A stretch of DNA of 14,933 bases from Prochlorococcus sp. AG-315-I14 (GTDB taxonomy: Bacteria > Cyanobacteriota > Cyanobacteriia > PCC-6307 > Cyanobiaceae). Made by a program: the position numbers and the translations under genes. The stretch is from positions 1 to 14,933 of the forward strand of contig QBWF01000017.1 of assembly GCA_003283665.1 (NCBI GenBank), given 5' to 3'. Under the pieces are notes generated by a model. The model was given only the letters and a program-made list of their open reading frames with translations, searched no databases and was not told the origin of the DNA. How positions within the stretch are numbered: position 1 is the first letter of the stretch; every line of letters starts with the position of its first letter. Of this stretch, positions 7,073 through 12,051 are shown in pieces.

Positions 7073-7354
7073 TCAAGCAGCCTCTGGACACCATCCAATC
7101 TTTCTCTCGAGTCGCTGCATCCAACATCGACATTTTGAAGTCAGATGATCTCCATGAGGAATAAGACGTTGATGGAGATGACAAGTAAGAATTGTTCTGC
7201 AATGCCTGTCGCAGCAATAATTGAAATGTTGACATGTCATGCAAACGCTAGCTGAACGTGTGCGTTGAAGAGTGTCTTCTTCGAGATAGTCCCACTCCTC
7301 TACTGGGTTGTAACGCTTCTGGGGTAGAACTTTTTGGGTGCGATACGAAGACAT
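7073..7354 (-). CDS. Cys/His-rich, probably zinc-binding protein, 93 aa
   Basis: The ATG at 7354 has a purine-rich AAGG shortly before it; a TTG at 7393 would add 13 residues. The centre is packed with metal ligands: Cys38, Cys41 and His43 in CMTCQH, Cys47, Cys48, His51, Cys52, Cys58, His59, His61, His67 and His70 in LIPHGDHLTSKC, Cys75 and Cys77. This suggests one or two zinc sites, as in nucleic-acid-binding knuckles, though the exact family is not recognised. It lies downstream of a LexA-type operator at 7449-7462 and leads a two-gene unit with 6907-7068. Damage-inducible expression is the natural inference. Confidence 0.62.
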   Translation of the reverse strand: MSSYRTQKVLPQKRYNPVEEWDYLEEDTLQRTRSASVCMTCQHFNYCCDRHCRTILTCHLHQRLIPHGDHLTSKCRCWMQRLERKIGWCPEAA

Positions 7355-7448
7355 TGCCTTAATCCAATAGGTTCTGCTACCACTGAATTCCAATCTGATG
7401 CACGAAAAACGGCATAGGGTGAGGACGTTGGAGTCATACGTCTGTAGC

Positions 7449-7462
7449 AGTACACATGTACT
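7449..7462 (-). promoter_or_regulatory. Candidate LexA (SOS) operator
   Basis: AGTACACATGTACT is a dyad (AGTAC/GTACT around ACAT) that fits the published cyanobacterial LexA consensus RGTACNNNDGTWCB at every position. It lies about 95 bp before the ATG at 7354, with TATGAC on the minus strand as a possible -10 about 20 nt downstream. LexA binding itself is inference. Confidence 0.55.
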
Positions 7463-7525
7463 AGCAATGGTAAGGAGGTGTTGTCAAGTAGCTCTTTAAC
7501 GTATTAGTTGACTGTGAAATGAAAG

Positions 7526-7948
7526 TTAGTATGCAGTGGGATCAAACCCGTCTAATGAATTGAATGCAGGTTCAACGATATGCATGGAGAACATGGCATT
7601 GCCAGCTTTAAGAATATGTATATGACCAACGACTTGAACAAATGTACCGATGAGTTCATCATCATAGAGAATGTCTTTTAATCCATCCTCTAGTCGTGGT
7701 TCGATTGTGGTTTGAAAGATGACTTCGCATCCATCGAAGATCTCATCTGCAACGCTCTCTGTTGAGGAGTAGGGAGTCTCAGCTTCAAGTTTCCTTCGGT
7801 CTACTTGATATTCGAGCTCATCAAAAACTATGGAATCTTCTGCCTGAATGGCTAAATAATACCTTGGTAATTGATCAGTAAATAATTTACTAGGATTGAT
7901 TAGGTTTGCCGTTGATATCCATCCTCTTACTCGTATTGGTTGTTTCAT
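7526..7948 (-). CDS. Hypothetical protein, 140 aa, possibly OB-fold-like
   Basis: No family recognised. It is acidic, soluble and beta-rich in appearance: an N-terminal strand MKQPIRVRGWIS, a variable acidic centre, and ELIGTFVQVVGHIHILKAG then MFSMHIVEPAF. The last pieces read like consecutive strands of a small barrel. The layout and size recall phage single-strand DNA-binding proteins, but no signature residue proves this, so it is only a suggestion. ATG at 7948, 10 bp after the stop of the gene at 7959-8177, so the two form one operon. The strand is shared with the LexA-linked pair downstream. Confidence 0.58.
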   Translation of the reverse strand: MKQPIRVRGWISTANLINPSKLFTDQLPRYYLAIQAEDSIVFDELEYQVDRRKLEAETPYSSTESVADEIFDGCEVIFQTTIEPRLEDGLKDILYDDELIGTFVQVVGHIHILKAGNAMFSMHIVEPAFNSLDGFDPTAY

Positions 7949-7958
7949 GGGTGAGCTC

Positions 7959-8177
7959 TTAGCGACTCACACTGGCTAGGTTGTTCAAGCTTGGATTCTT
8001 GTAGTCACTTGGGAATCCTGCTTTATAAAATTGCCTAAAGGTAAATAAGCCAAGCATATAAATTTGCTGTCTTAGCGCTATTTCAGATACGCCGTGCTTA
8101 TCAAACTTTGCTATTGAACGACACGTGGAATTAATGAAGTTCTTATCTTTTGAAGTTAATCCAGTTTTAGTACGCAT
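7959..8177 (-). CDS. Hypothetical basic protein, 72 aa
   Basis: A short basic helical protein: MRTKTGLTSKDKNFINSTCR, then SIAKFDKHGVSEIALRQQIY and LGLFTFRQFYKAGFPSDYK. The central VSEIALRQQIYMLGL could be a helix-turn-helix unit, but the match is weak and I name no family. It is the first gene of a minus-strand unit with 7526-7948, and its ATG lies 40 bp from the edge of the 87-bp dyad at 8217-8303. A DNA-binding role at that dyad would fit the position. Confidence 0.52.
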   Translation of the reverse strand: MRTKTGLTSKDKNFINSTCRSIAKFDKHGVSEIALRQQIYMLGLFTFRQFYKAGFPSDYKNPSLNNLASVSR

Positions 8178-8216
8178 AGATGATAGGTAATAGTTAAAGG
8201 TAAATACATTTATTCA

Positions 8217-8303
8217 AAGAGGTTCAACGTAGGTAATACGTATATTAGATATATCCAATTAAGGGATATAGATAATATTCAGATTAAGTACTCTGAACCT
8301 CTT
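8217..8303. other. 87-bp in-register dyad, possible origin, operator or cruciform site
   Basis: Bases 8217-8256 pair with 8264-8303 around one centre at 8260, in register with no gaps: 31 of 40 positions are complementary. Outer arms AAGAGGTTCA/TGAACCTCTT (10 bp) and inner arms TATATCC/GGATATA (7 bp) are perfect, with loop AATTAAG. Mismatches fall mostly as adjacent pairs (8227-28, 8232-33, 8238-39, 8248-49), giving small symmetric bulges. It lies in a non-coding gap upstream of the 8177 operon. No T-run follows, so it is not a simple terminator. Confidence 0.75.
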
Positions 8304-8485
8304 GTTGGTAATCAATTCGACTTACCAATCCTCGGCTTACGCCTCGTCTTGGAGTCTCATTGACTTCTTCGCTAACGCTCAGAAGCCTGCAGCCTGTAGA
8401 CATTTGTTGTCTATTTACTAACCAGCCGCCGCCTGACACGGTTGGTAGATCGAGTAGTTACGTCCGATAGTCGATCAATTTTTTT
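8304..8485 (+). ncRNA. Candidate structured RNA or structured intergenic region with terminator
   Basis: The region between the long dyad and the RHH gene is less AT-rich than its surroundings and full of short hairpins: TTGGTAA/TTACCAA (8306-8312 with 8323-8329), CTTCT/AGAAG near 8365-8385, and TAGACA/TGTCTA (8397-8402 with 8408-8413). It ends in a terminator-like hairpin and seven T at 8448-8485. No ORF covers it. Plus-strand transcription is inferred only from the terminator direction. I do not recognise the RNA family. The remaining part to 8624 shows only a weak ACAGGG/CCCTGT pairing. Confidence 0.4.
8448..8485 (+). terminator. Rho-independent terminator closing the structured region
   Basis: Stem GATCGA (8448-8453) pairs with TCGATC (8471-8476), extended after one mismatch by TA/TA, and is followed by AA and seven T. 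No protein gene reads into it on the plus strand, which is the main reason to suspect an RNA gene upstream. Confidence 0.55.
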
Positions 8486-8624
8486 GTCTTGCTTTAGTTC
8501 TCCATTCACAGGGACAAACCACAACCCCTCCCTGTATAGCTGACACATTGAACCTTAACCATAGTTACTCCAGTTGATATGCCCAGATTTACCATAGGCG
8601 ATTATTTCCTGTTAATTAATGCCT

Positions 8625-9314
8625 TTAATTATTGAGTTCTTTGTGCATGCTCTCAAATTCATCTAGTTCATCGTCATCCCATTTCTCTGGTGGTAATCCT
8701 TTGACATGAAGAATCAGTCCATCTTGTTTGAAGAATTTGGGACGCTTGAATGGGCTAACACTTTCATCAAGAGCAATTGATTTAGTTGTTTGCTGGTAAT
8801 TTTTCCTTGATGCTTTGATATAGGCGTTTTGCTTTTCCCTTTGCTCTTGAGAAGTCGGCTTATAATTGAGTATTAATGATTGAATAATTCTTGCTTTGGA
8901 TTGTGCGATTGCATTTTTATGTGACTCTAGTTTCTTAAAAGCTGTGCTTGTTATTTGATACGTGACTTGCCTTTCCCCTTCTGTTCCTTTGTAACTGATC
9001 TTTTTATCTGTAGGTGTTAGTAGGCTTTCATCCCAGTCATATCTCTTTGTAGGTGAACTACTTGTCGTTGGTTTCGCATACATGGGAATTTGAGTAATGA
9101 TGATTCTTGTTAGCATCTTCCACCTGCTTAGCTGCTCGCTTTCAGAGAGCTCTATAAGCTTGTCAAACGCCTCTTGATTAATGCTGACGTTGATAGTTCT
9201 ACGAGTAACTCTTACGCCTCTCGTGCCGTCTTCTTTGTTTGTTTGACGAAAGTCTTTCTCTCCATCTTGTTTCTTTTTACGGTAGTGTTTTTGGTCTTTT
9301 GTAAGTTTCTTCAT
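8625..9314 (-). CDS. Protein with two tandem ribbon-helix-helix-like domains, 229 aa
   Basis: A basic N-terminal tail (about residues 1-36) precedes two similar modules. Module 1 (39-77) has a strand RTINVSINQ, helix AFDKLIELSESEQ, then SRWKMLTRIIITQI. Module 2 (115-153) has ERQVTYQITS, AFKKLESHKNAIAQ, then SKARIIQSLILNYK. Each follows the strand-helix-helix order of Arc/CopG/MetJ-type DNA-binding folds, which normally dimerise; here both halves sit in one chain. The C-terminus is acidic (EKWDDDELDEFESM). A regulator or partition-like role for the element is inferred; no exact family is recognised. It is the last of three minus-strand genes, the first of which is a single RHH protein. Confidence 0.6.
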   Translation of the reverse strand: MKKLTKDQKHYRKKKQDGEKDFRQTNKEDGTRGVRVTRRTINVSINQEAFDKLIELSESEQLSRWKMLTRIIITQIPMYAKPTTSSSPTKRYDWDESLLTPTDKKISYKGTEGERQVTYQITSTAFKKLESHKNAIAQSKARIIQSLILNYKPTSQEQREKQNAYIKASRKNYQQTTKSIALDESVSPFKRPKFFKQDGLILHVKGLPPEKWDDDELDEFESMHKELNN

Positions 9315-9347
9315 TGATGAGTTGTGAGTGCGGATTCTGGTGCCCTA

Positions 9348-9539
9348 TTAGTTAGATTTCTTCTTCAGCTGTTCTTCTAAACGTTTTTGTTCTCTTTCTT
9401 GTTTAGGTATCAAAGGTATCTCACTATCACCTAGATCCAATTCAAAGACTCCTCCTGCACCAAAGTGGTTGGTGTCTGACAAAGCTGCAAGAGGAAAGAG
9501 AAAAACAGCGGTTAGGGCGAGTAACAAGAAGCGGTTCAT
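9348..9539 (-). CDS. Small secreted protein, 63 aa
   Basis: The leader MNRFLLLALTAVFLFPLAALS is a signal peptide with likely cleavage near residue 21. The mature part is about 42 residues: DTNHFGAGGVFELDLGDSEI, then a charged tail EREQKRLEEQLKKKSN. The leader closely resembles that of the 5498-5890 gene in both protein and codons. It lies 18 bp after the stop of the small RHH gene and 33 bp before the tandem RHH gene, so a three-gene operon is likely. Function unknown. Confidence 0.58.
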   Translation of the reverse strand: MNRFLLLALTAVFLFPLAALSDTNHFGAGGVFELDLGDSEIPLIPKQEREQKRLEEQLKKKSN

Positions 9540-9557
9540 CGTTATTACTCTTTTCCC

Positions 9558-9719
9558 TTACTTTTCTGAAATCGTTTCAAGTAGTCGTGTAAAAACTTTG
9601 GCTCGAGTCTTCAATCCCCATTCAACTTTGAGTTCATCAACAAAGTCAATCAAGTTATTGGGCAGATTAATCGTGACTTTCGAATAGTCCTTTTTAGAAG
9701 CCTTTTGAGATACGCCCAA
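9558..9719 (-). CDS. Small ribbon-helix-helix (CopG-like) protein, 53 aa, TTG start
   Basis: Reading back from TAA at 9558, the frame gives a nearly textbook single RHH domain: strand SKVTINLP (13-20), helix NNLIDFVDELKVEWG (21-35), turn and helix TRAKVFTRLLETISEK (38-53). An in-frame stop precedes the only plausible start, TTG at 9719, and no ATG is available; the Shine-Dalgarno is poor. Such proteins are dimeric DNA-binding repressors that often control their own operon. An 8-bp inverted repeat lies 41 bp upstream. It leads the operon with 9348-9539 and 8625-9314. Confidence 0.6.
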   Translation of the reverse strand: MGVSQKASKKDYSKVTINLPNNLIDFVDELKVEWGLKTRAKVFTRLLETISEK

Positions 9720-9759
9720 AATGATTCACTTGAGTCTATTTGTATAAAAGGTAACGTAT

Positions 9760-9789
9760 CTTTTTAATGGATCAATCCCCCTTAAAAAG
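9760..9789. promoter_or_regulatory. Inverted repeat in front of the RHH operon
   Basis: CTTTTTAA (9760-9767) is repeated inverted as TTAAAAAG (9782-9789), around a nested GGAT/ATCC pair. It lies 41 bp before the TTG at 9719, where an autoregulatory operator of an RHH repressor would be expected. AT-rich arms of this size can also arise by chance. Confidence 0.4.
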
Positions 9790-9798
9790 TGGATTAAT

Positions 9799-9836
9799 AA
9801 CAGATCGCAGCACTCCCTAAAAAAGATTTGGTCTTC
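9799..9836 (+). repeat. 38-bp repeat A, possible tRNA-Thr relic
   Basis: Matches 11955-11992 at 35 of 38 positions. It contains GCACTCCCT followed after a gap by GGTCT, the same order as in the anticodon-variable region of the nearby tRNA-Thr, so it may be a decayed tRNA fragment. Confidence 0.6.
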
Positions 9837-9910
9837 TCTTCTTCATGGTCTACATTGCGTAGGCATCAAGCAATTCACTGCCTTGCAAGGACGTTTAGGT
9901 GGTCTACATA

Positions 9911-10044
9911 GGCCCACCTTTCCACAAGCCCTTGTAGCTCAGCGGTAGAGCACTCCCTTGGTAAGGGAGAGGCCTCGGGTTCAAGTCCCGACGAGGGCAT
10001 GACCCTCAACCGCAGTCAGGACAAGCGATCTAAGGCACTAGGAT
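9911..10044 (+). repeat. Right copy of the tRNA-Thr direct repeat (attR-like block)
   Basis: GGCCCACCTTTCCACAA (9911-9927), the tRNA-Thr and one base after it repeat 2943-3032 with a single difference. A decayed 3' flank continues to GATCTAAGGCACTAGGAT at 10027-10044. The first eight bases derive from the tRNA-Tyr end, although no tRNA-Tyr is present here. Confidence 0.85.
9928..9999 (+). tRNA. Second tRNA-Thr (GGT), right end of the element
   Basis: It is identical to 2960-3031 except for T to C in the variable loop, so all stems, the GGT anticodon and discriminator A are kept and it should be functional. The original upstream context is limited to 17 bp, so whether it has a promoter is unclear. 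No terminator hairpin like that at 3087 follows. Confidence 0.92.
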
Positions 10045-10073
10045 TGTTGATATCTAAAAAATTAAAACATTAA

Positions 10074-10652
10074 ATGAAAAAACTTAATTTAGGATGTGGA
10101 TTCGACCACCGAAATGGCTATGTAAATGCAGACAGCTTTGAAGAATGCAAGCCTGACGTTTTAATGAATATTGAAGAGACGCCCTGGAATTTCAGTGATA
10201 ATGAGTTCGATCATATTCTACTTAAACATGTATTAGAACATGTCGGCCAAAGTTATATTACATTTAAATCAATCATGCAGGAGTTGTACAGATCAACTAA
10301 AAACAACGGGACGATAGAAATCCATATTCCACACTTTAGACATGACACATTTTGGAGCGACCCTACCCACGTAAGAGCTTTCACTCTCCTGACATTTCAG
10401 ATGATGTCAAAAACACAGAATGATGAATGGATCAAAAAGAAAGCAAATTATTCCATGATTGCTTACGACATGAGGGTTAATTTCGAAGTAGTTAATGCTG
10501 TGCAGGTTTATGACAACCACTGGATAAGAAAGGAATCAAATGGAGAAATTAGTAGAGAGCAATTGAGGAAATGGGCATCCGAAAAATGGAATATAGTGAA
10601 GGAACTCCAGATCACATTAAAAGCCCTTAAGCCTTTCAATAACCCCTTGTAA
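10074..10652 (+). CDS. SAM-dependent methyltransferase, class I, 192 aa
   Basis: The N-terminus KLNLGCGFDHRNGYVNAD carries the glycine-rich SAM loop (LGCG, residues 6-9) and the acidic residue ending strand 2 (Asp20). FDHILLKHVLEHV is the strand-4 motif typical of the type-11/23 methyltransferases. The substrate is not readable; related small enzymes often sit among cell-surface polysaccharide genes, but none are present here. The ATG at 10074 lies 75 bp after the second tRNA-Thr. The last codons (CCC TTG TAA) come from the tRNA-Thr relic at 10643, so the original C-terminus may have been different. The length is somewhat short but the core fold is complete. Confidence 0.82.
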   Translation: MKKLNLGCGFDHRNGYVNADSFEECKPDVLMNIEETPWNFSDNEFDHILLKHVLEHVGQSYITFKSIMQELYRSTKNNGTIEIHIPHFRHDTFWSDPTHVRAFTLLTFQMMSKTQNDEWIKKKANYSMIAYDMRVNFEVVNAVQVYDNHWIRKESNGEISREQLRKWASEKWNIVKELQITLKALKPFNNPL

Positions 10653-10702
10653 ATCAGCAGCAGAGCACTCCCTTGCAAGGAAAAGGTCCCTGGCTCAAGT
10701 AT
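10643..10702 (+). pseudogene. Decayed tRNA-Thr relic
   Basis: CCCCTTGTAAATCAGCAGCA, then GAGCACTCCCTTG, AAGG and AAAGGTCCCTGGCTCAAGT follow tRNA-Thr from acceptor to T-loop, with a deletion in the anticodon loop and broken anticodon and T stems. A weak copy of the 3' flank (CGATCTCAAGCACCCTCAG at 10740-10758) confirms the relation. It cannot act as tRNA-Thr. It overlaps the methyltransferase stop codon. Confidence 0.78.
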
Positions 10703-10765
10703 AAAATTGCATGGCATAAGGGACGAAAAAAGATTCAATCGATCTCAAGCACCCTCAGAAGATCT

Positions 10766-11390
10766 ATTTTTTGTACTAATGGATCTAAAGAATATATAAT
10801 TGCAAAAAGATCTATCACGATTCTTCAGCATCAACAACAAAATAAAAGCCAAATGGTCCGACATAATTCCGACAAAAATCTACTTTTAAGAACAAGATTG
10901 GAGTGGATGTCTGAAATTATTTATCCAGTGAAAAAATATTTTCCTCCTTTAACACTAATCAAAACAGCTTAAGCACTATTACTTCAGCTGAACTTTTTAA
11001 GATGAAAAAGTGAATTTACGTGTCTACCTAAAAGTCAATACAAAGAAAATGGTTTAGATGTGATCCACCAATTAAAAAGGGAACAGACAAAAACGGGAGC
11101 GAAGATGAATTTTTGATTTTGCCTTAGCCCCTCGAAACGGCTATGGATGCTGACACCCTAATCAAAGTGTTCCAGAAACCACGAAGATTAATATCTATTC
11201 TTGTTCTGTTATCTGCTATATAAAATGCTTATGAAAGCACTGTAAGATCAATCATTAAAGATTTTGAATGCTTTCAATTCACGAAAAAGATTGTATTTTT
11301 ATTACTACCTTTTTAGAACATAAATTTTCCCAATTTTCAAAGGAATATTTTCCTTAAGCCCATCTGGGTATTACTTGCATTAGAAAGAAT
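10766..11390. other. Gene-poor stretch
   Basis: No convincing protein gene is seen on either strand. A plus-strand frame to 10972 starts inside the tRNA relic and has no protein-like features. A hairpin ACTTTTT/AAAAAGT (10992-10998 with 11005-11011) and a 26-codon frame (11143-11223) are present but weak. The stretch may be decayed element DNA. Confidence 0.5.
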
Positions 11391-11392
11391 AT

Positions 11393-11465
11393 ACAGAACA
11401 ACTCCTCACACATAGTTCTGTGCCAAAAAGGCATCCACTTACGCCAGTGAGCAGGATGCCTTTTT
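11393..11465 (+). ncRNA. yfr1: Yfr1-like small RNA
   Basis: Contains ACTCCTCACAC (11401-11411), which I recall as the near-invariant core of cyanobacterial Yfr1, between or within two stem-loops. Here stem ACAGAAC/GTTCTGT (11393-11399 with 11415-11421) puts the motif in a loop. It is followed by a strong terminator, with 12-bp stem AAAAAGGCATCC/GGATGCCTTTTT (11425-11436 with 11454-11465). Yfr1 is a short Hfq-independent RNA that pairs with outer-membrane-protein mRNAs. The known neighbours guaB and trxA are absent, and the motif's placement inside a hairpin loop is atypical, so it may be a second copy or a Yfr1-like variant. Confidence 0.62.
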
Positions 11466-11540
11466 AGTGTCTTTGCGCCTGTGACAATCAACAAACCCAA
11501 CTCCTAGGGGTTTATTCCTATTACTGATCCGATAAGTTTA

Positions 11541-11637
11541 CTTTGTGAGGAGTTGAGATCCTCCGCAGTGGAAACAAGGAAACACTTGCGACTGATCTCC
11601 CCAATAACCGCCTTGTTCAGAACTGGGCGGTTTTTTT
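11541..11637 (+). ncRNA. yfr2: Yfr2-family (Cyano-1) small RNA
   Basis: A 5' hairpin GAGGA/TCCTC with loop GTTGAGA (11547-11563) is followed by a CGCAGTG/CAC-TGCG stem around GAAACAAGGAAA (11564-11590). A terminator follows, AACCGCC/GGCGGTT (11606-11612 with 11626-11632), ending in seven T. The GTGAGGAGTT plus GGAAACAAGGAAACAC arrangement agrees with what I recall of the abundant Yfr2 RNAs of marine cyanobacteria. Twelve bases (11544-11555) are perfectly complementary to the adjacent Yfr1-like RNA. The exact 5' end is not determined. Confidence 0.7.
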
Positions 11638-11688
11638 GTACCTAATCTCTTCCTATCATCAACCCAATCCTTGTCTGCCCCACTAGCT

Positions 11689-11901
11689 TTAACAGCAACC
11701 ACAATCACTTTCACCTTTTGGTGCTTGTTCCTCAAATGCATCTGCAATGTCTCTAAGCATTAAAGCAATAAATTCAGGAGGACATTTAAGATCATTGGCA
11801 TAACTAGCACATTCTTGAGCTATGCACTTCATCGCAGGAATAATGATGTTATCGATTTGCTCTTCAGTTGCTTGCCAATTCACTTCGCACTTTTCAGTCA
11901 T
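11689..11901 (-). CDS. Hypothetical Cys-containing small protein, 70 aa
   Basis: The ATG at 11901 is chosen over the TTG just before it. The protein is soluble and helical (TEEQIDNIIIPAMKCIAQEC, ALMLRDIADAFEEQAPKG) and ends in a cluster, SDCGCC, suggesting metal or thiol chemistry. It has six cysteines in 70 residues. The family is unknown. A 38-bp repeat (11955-11992) lies 54 bp upstream. Its 3' end is 52 bp from the Yfr2 terminator, which faces it. Confidence 0.55.
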   Translation of the reverse strand: MTEKCEVNWQATEEQIDNIIIPAMKCIAQECASYANDLKCPPEFIALMLRDIADAFEEQAPKGESDCGCC

Positions 11902-11954
11902 CAATAAGTAAGCGTTTAATAATTATAAATTACTCATTAAGCTTGAAATGTTCA

Positions 11955-11992
11955 AACAGATCACAACAATCCCTAAAAAAGATTTGGTCTTC
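11955..11992 (+). repeat. 38-bp repeat B, copy of 9799-9836
   Basis: Same 38-bp sequence as 9799-9836 with three substitutions, ending AAAAAAGATTTGGTCTTC. As with copy A, it stands shortly upstream of a minus-strand gene start, so a shared promoter region and a decayed tRNA-derived attachment fragment are both possible. Confidence 0.6.
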
Positions 11993-12051
11993 ATTCTATT
12001 TCCTTCTCAATTACTTAGATAGAGAATTCATACCACTTAAGAGAATTCTCG

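Larger units (their letters stand above)
10000..10765 (+). mobile_element. Mini-insertion between second tRNA-Thr and a decayed third copy
   Basis: The segment has a tRNA-Thr at its left and a decayed tRNA-Thr plus matching 3' flank at its right. It carries only a methyltransferase gene and no recombinase. It could be cargo mobilised by the recombinase at 3173, or the remnant of an older element. Confidence 0.45.

Noticed and set aside
7526..7948. Naming the 140-aa protein as a single-strand DNA-binding protein
   Set aside because: Only size and a strand-rich look suggest it; no signature aromatic or acidic-tail pattern is visible, so it is left as hypothetical.
10508..10738. Minus-strand 76-aa frame opposite the methyltransferase end
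   Set aside because: The part reading GSALLLIYKG is the reverse of the tRNA relic; no independent support.
10673..10972. Plus-strand 99-aa frame after the methyltransferase
   Set aside because: It begins inside the decayed tRNA-Thr, shows no domain, signal or ribosome site, and its first third is tRNA-flank sequence.
11143..11223. 26-codon plus-strand frame with a hydrophobic end
   Set aside because: Too short and without ribosome site or neighbours to support it; possibly a remnant.
11538..11747. Minus-strand 69-aa frame
   Set aside because: It overlaps the Yfr2-family RNA and its terminator as well as the end of the 70-aa gene; the RNA explains the sequence better.
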